Shown in pieces: positions 39,579 to 47,945 of a stretch of DNA of 64,000 nt. The first letter of the stretch is position 1, and every line of letters starts with the position of its first letter. Source of the stretch: Streptomyces sp. Sge12. Its GTDB lineage: Bacteria; Actinomycetota; Actinomycetes; Streptomycetales; Streptomycetaceae. Both the position numbers and the translations under genes were made by a program. The stretch lies in assembly GCF_002080455.1 (NCBI RefSeq), contig NZ_CP020555.1, positions 7,120,501-7,184,500 of the forward strand. Direction: 5' to 3'. Below the pieces are notes generated by a model that was given only the letters and a program-made list of their open reading frames with translations, was not told where the DNA came from and searched no databases.

Positions 39579-40799
39579 ATGCCGCACACCGAGGCCGGCG
39601 TGGCCGCGACCGGGACGGGGGTCCGGCCGCGGCCACGCGCCGCACTGCCCGCCCTGTGCGTCACCCAGATCACCAGCTGGGGCATCCTCTACTACGCCTT
39701 CCCCGTCCTGAACCCCGCCATCACCGCCGACACCGGCTGGAGCGCGGGCGCCACCACCGCCGCGTTCTCCGCCGCCCTCCTCGTCTCCGCCCTCACCGGC
39801 ATCTACGTCGGCCGCGTCCTGGACCACCGCGGCCCCCGCCGCGTCATGACCGCCGGCTCCGTCCTCGGCGTGCTCAGCCTGCTCACCGTGGCCGCCGCCC
39901 CCAACCTCGCCGTCTTCTCCGCAGGGTGGCTGCTGGCCGGAGCGGCGATGGCCGCCACCTTCTACCAGCCCGCCTTCGCCGCCCTCACCCGCTGGTGGGC
40001 CCCCGACCACATCCACGCCCTGACCGTCGTCACCCTCGCAGGCGGCCTCGCCTCCACGCTCTACGCACCCCTGACCGCCGTCCTCGCCGACCACATGTCC
40101 TGGCGCGCCACCTACACCGCGCTCGCCGCGATCCTCGCCCTCGTTACGATCCCCGCCCACGCCCTCGCACTCAAAGCCCCCTGGCCGCCCGCCGCCAAAG
40201 GCCCCGTCCATGCCGCCGGCGGCAGGGAGTCCGTGGTGCGCAGCAGGGCGTTCGGGATGCTGGCCGCCACCTTCACCCTCTCCGGGTTCGCGATGTACGC
40301 CGTCGTGATGGGACTCGTGCCCCTCCTGCTCCAACGCGGATACACCACCACCCAAGCCGCCTGGGCCCTCGGACTCGGCGGCGCCGGACAGACTCTCGGC
40401 CGTACCCTCTACGCCCCCCTCGCCCGCCGCACCGGCACCACCACCCGCACCACCGCACTGGTCGGCCTCGGCGGCCTCACCACCGCCGCTCTCGGGGTCA
40501 TCGCCGGGCCCTACGCACTCCTGGTCGCACTCGCCGTGGTCGCGGGAACAGTCCGCGGCAACCTCACCCTCCTCCAGGCCACTGCCGTCACCGACCGCTG
40601 GGGCACCACCCACTACGGCCGTCTCTCCGGGCTCCTTGCCGCACCGGCCCACACCGCGGCCGCCCTCGCCCCCTTCGCCGGCGCCGCCCTCGCCGCACCG
40701 CTCGGCGGCTACCCCGCCCTGTTCGTACTCCTCGCCGCTCTCTCCGCCGTGGCTGCCGTCACCAGCCTCGGAACCCGCCCGCCCCGCCTGCCCACATGA
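39579..40799 (+). CDS. MFS transporter of the ars cluster
   Basis: Membrane transporter of 406 residues with about 12 helices and the motif YVGRVLDHRGPRR between helices 2 and 3. It begins five bases after the ArsO-like gene, so it is under the same ArsR control. It may export the oxidised or conjugated arsenical made by its neighbour. It is not obviously of the ArsB, Acr3 or ArsJ types; an MFS solution with ArsN1 suggests an organic arsenical. Confidence 0.87.
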   Translation: MPHTEAGVAATGTGVRPRPRAALPALCVTQITSWGILYYAFPVLNPAITADTGWSAGATTAAFSAALLVSALTGIYVGRVLDHRGPRRVMTAGSVLGVLSLLTVAAAPNLAVFSAGWLLAGAAMAATFYQPAFAALTRWWAPDHIHALTVVTLAGGLASTLYAPLTAVLADHMSWRATYTALAAILALVTIPAHALALKAPWPPAAKGPVHAAGGRESVVRSRAFGMLAATFTLSGFAMYAVVMGLVPLLLQRGYTTTQAAWALGLGGAGQTLGRTLYAPLARRTGTTTRTTALVGLGGLTTAALGVIAGPYALLVALAVVAGTVRGNLTLLQATAVTDRWGTTHYGRLSGLLAAPAHTAAALAPFAGAALAAPLGGYPALFVLLAALSAVAAVTSLGTRPPRLPT

Positions 40800-41080
40800 C
40801 CCCGTGCTCCGCCGGGCTGCTCGGTGCAGAGCAGTTCAGCCCTGCCCGGCCTCGACAAGGCGAGCGCGAGGCCCTGGCGCTGTCTATCCTGACCATCGCG
40901 GTGATCTTCACCTCCGATCTGAACCTGTGGGCGCTCGCCGGAGCCGCCGGGGGCCTGGCGGTACCGTCGCTGACCTTGTCGCCGCGGCCGCGGTCCACGG
41001 GCTGGGAGCGTTCGTCCAAGGAGTTGCAGACCGCCGTGCCCGACCACGCCGCCACCCTCGGGAAGGCCGAACCGCAGTAG
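40796..41080 (+). CDS. Doubtful small ORF at the end of the ars operon
   Basis: A 94-codon frame starts with an ATG overlapping the MFS stop (ATGA at 40796-40799). It has one hydrophobic stretch (about residues 29-60, LSILTIAVIFTSDLNLWALA) and a polar tail. Codon bias is moderately coding-like, but no family is recognised. It may be a real coupled membrane peptide or a remnant at the edge of the following scar. Confidence 0.35.
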   Translation: MTPCSAGLLGAEQFSPARPRQGEREALALSILTIAVIFTSDLNLWALAGAAGGLAVPSLTLSPRPRSTGWERSSKELQTAVPDHAATLGKAEPQ

Positions 41081-41092
41081 GCGCCCATGGGT

Positions 41093-41917
41093 CTACTCCC
41101 GTACTTCCAGGACCTCGGTCAGCGGGCGACGGGGCGTGTCGGGGCCTGCGGGGCCGTAGCCGAGGCGGAAGACCATCTGCACGTGTCCCATGGCCGCGAC
41201 CGGGTCTCGCACCGTCCACCGCAGCTCCGGCCATTCCAAGGGATGGGACGTCATCGACGTGGCAATTCCGTCAGCGGTGGCCTGCAGAAGGACGCGCTCC
41301 ATTGCCTGGCCGGCGCGCAACCAGTCGGCTTTCGTGTCCCCCTCGGTGCTCAGCAGAGCCAGCTGCGGCCGCTTCTCGAACACAGCCCAGCCGCGGTCCG
41401 GTATGGGATTGGCCCAACCGAAGTCGCGCACGGGGGTGGGGCCACCGGAAGCCTTGGGGCCGAATGCGTCGGCTGGAATGCCATCGCGACGGGTGCTTGT
41501 AGCGCTCTGCGTGCGGGAGGTCCAAGCCGCAGTCTCCGCCTGGGCGAGCGGATCGATGTCCTCGCGGTGTTCGGCGTCCCGGACCAGCCCGAGCACGGTG
41601 TCGATGTGCCAGGTGTCCGGGACGGTGAGCCGGCAGCCCTCCAAGTGGGCCGCGGCCCGCAGACCGTCCAGCAGTGCGGTCGGCACAGGCTCCTCGCTGA
41701 AGGGGTACCGGCTGGTGTGCCGACGCCGGATGGCGTCGTGCAGGGAGGCCAGCTCGCGGTCCGCGCCCGTCGTTTCATCGAGGGTCACCGTGGCGAGCAG
41801 CCATGGTTCGGCGTCGTCGGGCAAGAGCTGCACGCGAACCGGGAGGCCGATCCAGGCTGCGGACACGCGCAGGTTGAACAGTGCGGCGGCGCAACCGAGG
41901 TGGAGGCCACGGTGGTC
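41093..41917 (-). pseudogene. Acg-like nitroreductase, 5'-truncated
   Basis: The minus strand encodes about 275 residues of an Acg-type nitroreductase-fold protein, with homology starting at HRGLHLGCAAALFNLRVSAA and running to LTEVLEVRE. Intact members have about 60-80 more N-terminal residues including the flavin-site segment (usually LHNTQPW), which is absent. An in-frame GTG at 41866 could still start a 257-residue product, but the conserved block upstream of it shows it is not the original start. Homology stops at 41915-41917, three bases from where the SulP remnant starts on the other strand. Confidence 0.8.
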
Positions 41918-41919
41918 AG

Positions 41920-42231
41920 GACTTCCGCCGCCGGGCGCTGGCCTCGGTCGCGGCCCAGGACGCGCCCGTGCACTGGTTCGTCCTGAACACCGAGGCCAAC
42001 GTCGAGGTCGACATCACCGCCCTCGACGCCGTCGAGGCCCTGCGCTCCGAACTCGCCCAACAGGAGATCGTGTTCGCCCTCGCCCGCGTCAAGCAGGACC
42101 TGCGCCACCCCCTCGACGCCTACGGCCTGACAGCAAAGGTCGGCCCGGAGCGCATCTTCCCCACGCTTCCCACAGCCGTTGCCGCTTACCGGGACTGGCA
42201 ACGAGCCACAGGCCGCGCTCCAGCCCTCTGA
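41920..42231 (+). pseudogene. SulP-family anion transporter, STAS-domain remnant
   Basis: The plus strand encodes the C-terminal STAS domain of a SulP transporter: DFRRRALASVAAQDAP, HWFVLNTEANVEVDITALD, QEIVFALARVKQDL and a normal end at 42231. The entire 10-14-helix membrane domain (about 400 residues) is missing. Homology begins at 41920, directly abutting the truncated nitroreductase on the minus strand. The STAS core itself is intact and the frame is open, so this is a clean truncation, not slow decay. Confidence 0.8.
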
Positions 42232-42293
42232 AGCGGACTTTCGCACGGAGGGTCTGAGTGTTCGTACGATGTGCCGGCACGTGGGGTCGCCGC

Positions 42294-43205
42294 CTACTCG
42301 GCTAGTACGAGGGGCAGGGGTTCGCGGGCTGCGTGCCAGGGGGGTGGGAGTGTGGCTACGCCCGTGCGGGCCGCGATGACGCCGCCCGCGATGGCACACG
42401 TGGTGTCGATGTCGCCGCGCCCGGCCACGGTGATCCACAGGCCCTCGTGCAGGTCGTCGAGGTGGCCCGCCGCGCACCAGAGGGCGTAGGGGACGGTGTC
42501 GGGCCCGGACATGCGGTAGCCGGAGCCCAGGACCTCCGCGGCGTGCCGGACGGAGGTGTGTTCCGGCATCCGCGCCGCGATCCGCACCCCGGAGCGGACG
42601 TCGCCGACGGGGAGCCGTTCGGCGACGGCCCGGAGGAAGTCCGGCCGCGCCGGAGCGGGGCCGCCGCGGCTGCGGGTGGCCAGCGCCGCGGCGAGGGCCA
42701 CCGCCACCGCCCCGGAGACGGCCTCCGGGTGGTGGTGCGAGACCTCGCTCTGCCGGGCGGCCTGCTCGGCGACGGCATCGAGGTCGGCGGAGAGCCAGGC
42801 GCCGAGCGGGGCGACGCGCATGGCCGCGCCGTTGCCCCAGGAGCCCTGGCCGCCGAACTGTCCGGCGACCACCTCCCGCCAGGGCTCGCCCGCACCGATC
42901 CGGCGGAGCACGTCGTGCATCGAGGCCCCGTAGCCGCGGTGGGTGTCCTCCGCGTAGGCCTCGGCGAGGCGCAGGGCGAGACGGCCTTGGTCCACGGCGC
43001 CGCCGCCCTCGGCGAGCTCCCGTACGAGCACGAGCGCCTGAGCGGTGTCGTCGCTCCACCGCCACAGCGGCTCCGGGGGCACGAGCCGTGCCTCCAGGGC
43101 TGCCGGGCCCTCGCGGCGCAGGATGCCGAACCAGCGGTCACCGAAGGCATCGCCGAAGGCGAGTCCGGACAGCGAGTCCCGTGCGGCGGCAGGCAGTTCG
43201 ATCAT
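42294..43205 (-). CDS. ADP-ribosylglycohydrolase (DraG-type)
   Basis: Cytosolic hydrolase of 303 residues. Metal-binding motifs of the DraG/ARH fold are present: WSDDTAQAL (SDDT at 51-54) near the N-terminus and GDIDTTCAIAGGVIAA near the C-terminus. Such enzymes remove ADP-ribose from arginine or related adducts, or from ADP-ribosylated small molecules. No ADP-ribosyltransferase gene is adjacent. The ATG at 43205 begins the family sequence; an upstream start at 43241 adds a non-conserved Pro-rich leader. Confidence 0.9.
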   Translation of the reverse strand: MIELPAAARDSLSGLAFGDAFGDRWFGILRREGPAALEARLVPPEPLWRWSDDTAQALVLVRELAEGGGAVDQGRLALRLAEAYAEDTHRGYGASMHDVLRRIGAGEPWREVVAGQFGGQGSWGNGAAMRVAPLGAWLSADLDAVAEQAARQSEVSHHHPEAVSGAVAVALAAALATRSRGGPAPARPDFLRAVAERLPVGDVRSGVRIAARMPEHTSVRHAAEVLGSGYRMSGPDTVPYALWCAAGHLDDLHEGLWITVAGRGDIDTTCAIAGGVIAARTGVATLPPPWHAAREPLPLVLAE

Positions 43206-43215
43206 CGGATCAGTA

Positions 43216-43674
43216 TCACAAGGGGGTGGCGCCCCCGGCATCGGGATTTCGGTGCGGAGGCCGGTCGGGCGGCGGGAGCGCGACGAGTTCGACCTCGAAG
43301 CCGTCCTCGTTCTCCAGGTAGGCGGCGCAGTGCCGGGGGCCGCCGGCGTAGGGGTGGCGGTCGGGGAACATCAGACGCCAGCCGTGCCGGGTCGCCTCCT
43401 CGGACAGCCGCTCGACTGCGGCGGGGTCCTCGACGTGGAACGCCAGGTGGTTCAGGCCCGGCCGGCAGCGGTCGTGCCGGTCCGCGGTGAGGGCCGGGGA
43501 CTCCTCGACGACCAGGTACGTCGGTCCGAGCCGCCAGCTGCGGCCGTTCTCCCAGTGCTGGAAGGGGGTGTGGCCCAGCCTCTCCAGGAGCCAGCCGAGC
43601 GAGGCGATCGCGCGGTCGAGATCCGGCACCCAGAGTTCGACGTGGTGCAGCGTCCCGCTGACCGGCCGGCTCAT
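43216..43674 (-). CDS. VOC-family (glyoxalase-like) protein
   Basis: Protein of 152 residues with the VOC fold: LHHVELWVPDLDRAIASLGW, then GLNHLAFHVED and a final DGFEVELVAL carrying the usual metal-ligand Glu. Its ATG overlaps the MepB stop (ATGA, 43671-43674), so it is coupled to that gene. The substrate is unknown. It ends ten bases before the ADP-ribosylglycohydrolase start on the same strand. Confidence 0.9.
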   Translation of the reverse strand: MSRPVSGTLHHVELWVPDLDRAIASLGWLLERLGHTPFQHWENGRSWRLGPTYLVVEESPALTADRHDRCRPGLNHLAFHVEDPAAVERLSEEATRHGWRLMFPDRHPYAGGPRHCAAYLENEDGFEVELVALPPPDRPPHRNPDAGGATPL

Positions 43675-44231
43675 CCGTAGAGCTCCCGGGCGCGGGCGAG
43701 GTCCACCGCACCGTCCTGGGGCAGGTGCAGGAAATGGTCGAGCTGCCACTGCTGGGCCTTGTCCGCCTGGCGGTTGGCGGTGGTCACCCACGGCGGGTAG
43801 ACGCGGAAGGCGCGCTTCCCGCCGACGCCGTCCGTCGACACGACGCCGTGCCGGCGCAGCGCCTCCATCGGGAGCACGAACTGGCCGAAGTGGTCGCCGT
43901 CGCGGGTGCTGATGACGAAGAGGTCCACGGGGTCCGCGGCGTCGAAGGGCTGGATCGGACCGCCCGGGGACCGCTTCCAGACGGTGACGAACTGCCCGAC
44001 CTTGGTGGGTGTGGTCCGCGCCGCGCGGAACCGGACGGAGCGGCCGTCCAGGGTGAAGGTGTGGGCGGCGTAGTCCGCGCTCTCCGCCTCGGGGACCGGC
44101 TGCGAACAGGTGAGGCCGCAGGGGTCGTAGACGAGCGCCTTCGCCGCGGCGAGGTCCGCGTGGGCCGGGACGGCGTCCGACCAGGGTTCGGGGCGGGGCG
44201 GGGGCGATGGGGCGCGGTGCTTCGTCGTCAT
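43671..44231 (-). CDS. MepB-family protein
   Basis: Cytosolic protein of 186 residues matching the MepB family (named after a gene beside the staphylococcal MepA efflux pump): VGQFVTVWKRSPGGPIQPF, DLFVISTRDGDHFGQFVLP and GKRAFRVYPPWV. Its biochemical role is not known. It is the first gene of a two-gene unit with the VOC protein. The ATG at 44231 has GGGACA upstream, a weak ribosome-binding site. Confidence 0.88.
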   Translation of the reverse strand: MTTKHRAPSPPPRPEPWSDAVPAHADLAAAKALVYDPCGLTCSQPVPEAESADYAAHTFTLDGRSVRFRAARTTPTKVGQFVTVWKRSPGGPIQPFDAADPVDLFVISTRDGDHFGQFVLPMEALRRHGVVSTDGVGGKRAFRVYPPWVTTANRQADKAQQWQLDHFLHLPQDGAVDLARARELYG

Positions 44232-44405
44232 TGTCCCACCCTGTCACGCCCGCGACGGGCCCCGTCCCCGGGCCCCGGAAGCCCCAAGGGCGCGGCGCAG
44301 AAAAGCCAGAAGGGCCCTCCGTCGCGCTCCGCCGAGCCGGCGCGCTCGCCTACTCCTACCGGGGGGCGGACCGTCCGGTCCGGGTGGCCGTGCCGTTTCG
44401 GGCGG

Positions 44406-44801
44406 TCAGTCGAGGTCGATGTGGACGCTGGTGGACTTCACCCGGGCGACGGCCCGTACGCCGACCGCGAGTCCGAGTTCCTCGACCGCCTCACGGGTCA
44501 GCAGCGAGACCACCCGGTGCGGGCCGGACTGGATCTCGACCTGGGCGGCGACCTCGCCGAGCCGTACCGCCGTCACGATGCCGGGCAGTGCGTTGCGGAC
44601 CGAGGTGGCGGACTCGCCCTCGCCGTCGGCCGCCGCCTCCTGGGCGAGCGCCACGCAGAAGGCGGCCAGGTGCACGCCCTCCACCATCCGCCGGTTGCCG
44701 TCCCGCAGGGTCGGGAAGCGGCCCGCGTCCGCCCAGCGGCGGGCGGTGTCGGTGCTGACGCGGAGGAGTTGGGCGGCCTCGCCGATCGTGTAGAGCTGCA
44801 C
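44406..44801 (-). CDS. HTH-TOBE molybdate-responsive-type regulator
   Basis: Protein of 131 residues with an N-terminal excisionase/MerR-like HTH (YTIGEAAQLLRVSTDTARRW) and a C-terminal TOBE/Mop domain (about 65-130; NALPGIVTAVRLGEVAAQVE, then VKSTSVHIDLD). TOBE domains bind molybdate or tungstate, so it may sense molybdenum. No mod transporter or molybdoenzyme gene is adjacent, which makes it an orphan. The GTG at 44801 is chosen because the HTH starts right after it; no strong Shine-Dalgarno is seen. Confidence 0.82.
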   Translation of the reverse strand: MQLYTIGEAAQLLRVSTDTARRWADAGRFPTLRDGNRRMVEGVHLAAFCVALAQEAAADGEGESATSVRNALPGIVTAVRLGEVAAQVEIQSGPHRVVSLLTREAVEELGLAVGVRAVARVKSTSVHIDLD

Positions 44802-44892
44802 GCCGCAACTGTATGCCCGCCGCGGCGGCCCCGGATCGGTAGGCTGGAGCCGCCGGGCGCCCGCGACGTGGAGGCACGCAGTGGAGGTACGG

Positions 44893-45852
44893 ATGGGGAG
44901 CACCACGACCGGCCCGACCGGCCCGACCGAGCCGGCCGGGCCGCGCCCGGGCGGAGGCGGCGACCCGGGGCTGTACGGTCCGTCCTCCGTCACCTGGCAG
45001 TGCCACGGCGACCCGATGATGTGGATCGCCGGGATCCGGGCGCTCTACCTCCAGGCCCTCCACCCGCGCGCCGTCCGCGGGGTCATGGAGAATTCGGCCG
45101 CTTTCGCCCGGCACGGCAACGGCGGAGGCGACGCCTGGGGGCGCCTGCTGCGCACCGCCGACTTCGTCGGCACCCTCACCTACGGCACCACCGAGGCCGC
45201 CGAGCGCGCCGGCCTCCGCGTCCGCACGATCCACCGCAAACTGTCCGCCACCGACCCGGACACCGGCGAACGCTTCCCCGTCGACGACCCCGCGCTGCTG
45301 CTGTGGATCCACTGCGCGCAGATCGACAGCTTCCTGCACGTCCTGCGCCGGTCCGGCGTCCCCCTCACCCCCGCCCAGGCCGACCGCTACGTCGACGAGA
45401 ACCGCGTCAATGCCCGCCTGGTCGGACTCGACCCGGCCGGGGTCCCCGCCGACACCGCCGCACTCGCCGCCTACTTCGACCGGATCCGCCCCGAACTCGC
45501 CGCCGGTCCCGACGCCCTCGCCGTGGACGACTTCCTGCGCGGCCCGCCCGTCCACCCCTTCCTCGTACCTGGCCGAAACCTGCTGTGGCCACGCATCGCG
45601 GGCCTGGCGTACGGTTCCCTCCCGGGCTGGGCGCACCGGCTGTACGGCCGGCCCGCACCGGACCCGCGCGGCGTCACCCGGCGCCTGCGCCTCACCGGAC
45701 TCGTGCTGCGCAGCATTCCCGCAGGTCTACGCTGGCAGCTGCCTCCAGGTCACATCTTGAAAGCGATGCGTCGCATGGGCCCCGGGAGTCGCCCCTCGCC
45801 GTACACACTGCGTACATCAGCGGCCATACTGGACCGGCCGGGGAGGGCGTAG
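44893..45852 (+). CDS. Oxygenase MpaB-family (DUF2236) protein
   Basis: Heme-dependent oxygenase-family protein of 319 residues. Family blocks visible: VTWQCHGDPMMWIAGIRALYLQ, LHPRAVRGVMENS, FVGTLTYGT and LWIHCAQIDSFLHV, the last two around the predicted heme site. The N-terminal 30 residues are Pro/Gly-rich. The ATG at 44893 is preferred over the GTG at 44881 because GGAGG at 44883-44887 fits it. The substrate is unknown. It ends 26 bases before the kinase gene. Confidence 0.88.
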   Translation: MGSTTTGPTGPTEPAGPRPGGGGDPGLYGPSSVTWQCHGDPMMWIAGIRALYLQALHPRAVRGVMENSAAFARHGNGGGDAWGRLLRTADFVGTLTYGTTEAAERAGLRVRTIHRKLSATDPDTGERFPVDDPALLLWIHCAQIDSFLHVLRRSGVPLTPAQADRYVDENRVNARLVGLDPAGVPADTAALAAYFDRIRPELAAGPDALAVDDFLRGPPVHPFLVPGRNLLWPRIAGLAYGSLPGWAHRLYGRPAPDPRGVTRRLRLTGLVLRSIPAGLRWQLPPGHILKAMRRMGPGSRPSPYTLRTSAAILDRPGRA

Positions 45853-45878
45853 CACGACAACGGGGGCGGCTTCAAGAC

Positions 45879-47945
45879 ATGGCGGAGTCCAGACTGATCC
45901 AGGGCCGGTACCGGTCGCTCGATCTGATCGGGCGCGGCGGAATGGGCGAGGTGTGGCGCGCCCGCGACGAATCGCTGGGCCGGCAGGTCGCCGTGAAATG
46001 CCTCAAGCCGATCGGCGCCGAGCAGGACGCCCACTTCACGCAGGTCCTCCGCGAGCGGTTCCGGCGCGAGGCGCGCGTGGCCGCGTCCCTCCAGCACCGC
46101 GGGGTCACCGTCGTCCACGACTTCGGCGACGACAGCGCCGCGGGCGGCCCCCTGTACCTCGTCATGGAACTGCTCGAGGGCCGCAACCTCAGCCAGCTCC
46201 TGGAGGACAACGACGCCCGCCCGCTGCCCGTGGACGTCGTCGTCGACATCGCCGAGCAGATGGCCGCCGCCCTCGGCTACACCCATGACCAGGGCGTCGT
46301 CCACCGGGACCTGAAGCCGGCCAACATCATGCGGCTCACCGACGGCACCGTGAAGATCTGCGACTTCGGTATCGCCCGCCTCGCCCACGACATCGGCTTC
46401 ACCGCCAAGCTCACCGGCGGCGGCATGGCCATGGGCACCCCGCACTACATGTCGCCCGAGCAGATCGCGGGCGGCGAGGTCGACCACCGCAGCGACCTCT
46501 ACTCCCTCGGCTGCGTGCTCTACGAGATCGCCACCGGCGCCCCGCCCTTCGACCTCGGCGATTCCTGGTCGGTGCTGGTCGGCCACCGCGACAACACGCC
46601 CGTGCCGCTGCGCGAGCACCGCCCCGAGCTCCCCGGCTACTTCGATCAGGTGGTCCTGGACCTGCTCGCCAAGCGCCCCGAGGACCGGCCGGGCGACGCC
46701 CGCCACGTACACCGCCGCCTCGTCGAGGCACGGCTGGGACCGGGCGGGCTGCCCGGCGCCCAGGCACCGCTCCCGGCCTGGGCCCGCGGAATGACCGCCG
46801 GACGCAAGGCCGGGATCGACGCCCGGCCCGCCAGCGGCGAATGGGCCGTGCTCACCGGCTCCTGGACGGCCGCGCGCACCGCGGGCCGCCCCGGCGCCAC
46901 CATCGTGCGCCCCGCGCCCGCCGAGGACCCCCGGCTCACCGTGGCGTACGGATTCCCGCGCCCCGCCGGCCCGCGGGGCAGCGGCCCCGACGCGCTCGCC
47001 GCCGGTCACGCGCGGGCGTACGCGCTCAGCCGCGCGGGCCGCCCCGAGGAGGCGCTCGCCGGGTACACGGCCGTGGCCGAGGGACGGGCCCTGGTACTCG
47101 GCGCGGACCACGCCGACACCCTCGCCGCGCGCCAGGAGACGGCGTACGAACTGGGCCGCCTCGGCCGCCACCAGGAGGCGCACGACGTCTACCGCGCGGT
47201 GCTCGTCGCCCGCGAGCGCACCATGGGCGCGCTCCACCCCGACACCCTGCGCTGCCGGCACAATCTGGCCTGCTCGCTCGGTGCGCTGGGCCGGTTCGCG
47301 CAGGCCCACGCCACCGCCGCCGCGGTCGCCGCCGACCGGGCGGCCGTCCTGGGCGCCGAGCACGCCGACACCCTGCTGACCCGGTACGAGGCGGCGTACG
47401 CGCTCGGCCGCCTGGAGCGCTGGCAGGAGGCCCTGGCCGCCTTCCGCGAGGTCGCCGCCGTACGGGAGCGCGTGCTCGGCCGCGACCACCCCGACACCCT
47501 GGCCGCGCGCTACGAGGTCGGCATCGCGCTCGGCCGCACCGGGAACAGCGCCCAGGCCCTCGACCTGTTCCGGGCCCTGGTCCGCGACCGCACCCGCGCC
47601 TACGGGGTCACCGACCCCGAGACGCTCCGCGCCCGGCACGTCCTCGGCGTCAACCTGGGCCGGCTGGAGCGCTGGGAGGAAGCGGTGGCGGAGGCCCGAC
47701 AGGTGGGCGCCCTGCGCGCCGAGGTGCTCGGTCCCGAGCACCCGGACACTCTGGTCAGCCGCCGGGAACTGGCCGGCGGCCTGGGCCGGCTGGGCCGCTG
47801 GGACGAGGCGCTGCCCGTCTACCGGGAGCTCTCCGGCATCCGTGAACGGGCCCTCGGCGACGACCATCCCGACACGGTCCTGGCCCACGCCGACGAGGCA
47901 CACTGTCTGGAGCGGCTCGGCCAGGTGTGCTACCAAGAGCCATGA
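45879..47945 (+). CDS. Ser/Thr protein kinase with C-terminal TPR array
   Basis: Protein of 688 residues with an N-terminal Hanks-type kinase domain (about 11-270). The glycine loop is GRGGMGEVW (18-26), the ATP lysine Lys40, the catalytic loop HRDLKPAN (142-149) and DFG at 162-164; all key residues are present. A Pro/Arg-rich linker (271-380) leads into about seven 42-residue TPR units, each with LGxDHPDTL- and LGRLGRxxEA-like elements. No transmembrane helix or PASTA repeat exists, so it is cytosolic, unlike PknB. It overlaps the next gene's start (ATGA at 47942-47945), implying a functional link with the flavoprotein. Confidence 0.92.
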   Translation: MAESRLIQGRYRSLDLIGRGGMGEVWRARDESLGRQVAVKCLKPIGAEQDAHFTQVLRERFRREARVAASLQHRGVTVVHDFGDDSAAGGPLYLVMELLEGRNLSQLLEDNDARPLPVDVVVDIAEQMAAALGYTHDQGVVHRDLKPANIMRLTDGTVKICDFGIARLAHDIGFTAKLTGGGMAMGTPHYMSPEQIAGGEVDHRSDLYSLGCVLYEIATGAPPFDLGDSWSVLVGHRDNTPVPLREHRPELPGYFDQVVLDLLAKRPEDRPGDARHVHRRLVEARLGPGGLPGAQAPLPAWARGMTAGRKAGIDARPASGEWAVLTGSWTAARTAGRPGATIVRPAPAEDPRLTVAYGFPRPAGPRGSGPDALAAGHARAYALSRAGRPEEALAGYTAVAEGRALVLGADHADTLAARQETAYELGRLGRHQEAHDVYRAVLVARERTMGALHPDTLRCRHNLACSLGALGRFAQAHATAAAVAADRAAVLGAEHADTLLTRYEAAYALGRLERWQEALAAFREVAAVRERVLGRDHPDTLAARYEVGIALGRTGNSAQALDLFRALVRDRTRAYGVTDPETLRARHVLGVNLGRLERWEEAVAEARQVGALRAEVLGPEHPDTLVSRRELAGGLGRLGRWDEALPVYRELSGIRERALGDDHPDTVLAHADEAHCLERLGQVCYQEP

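Noticed and set aside
43725..45878. Long in-frame extension upstream of the Ser/Thr kinase
   Set aside because: It overlaps MepB, TOBE and MpaB genes in other frames; the kinase domain starts at 45879.
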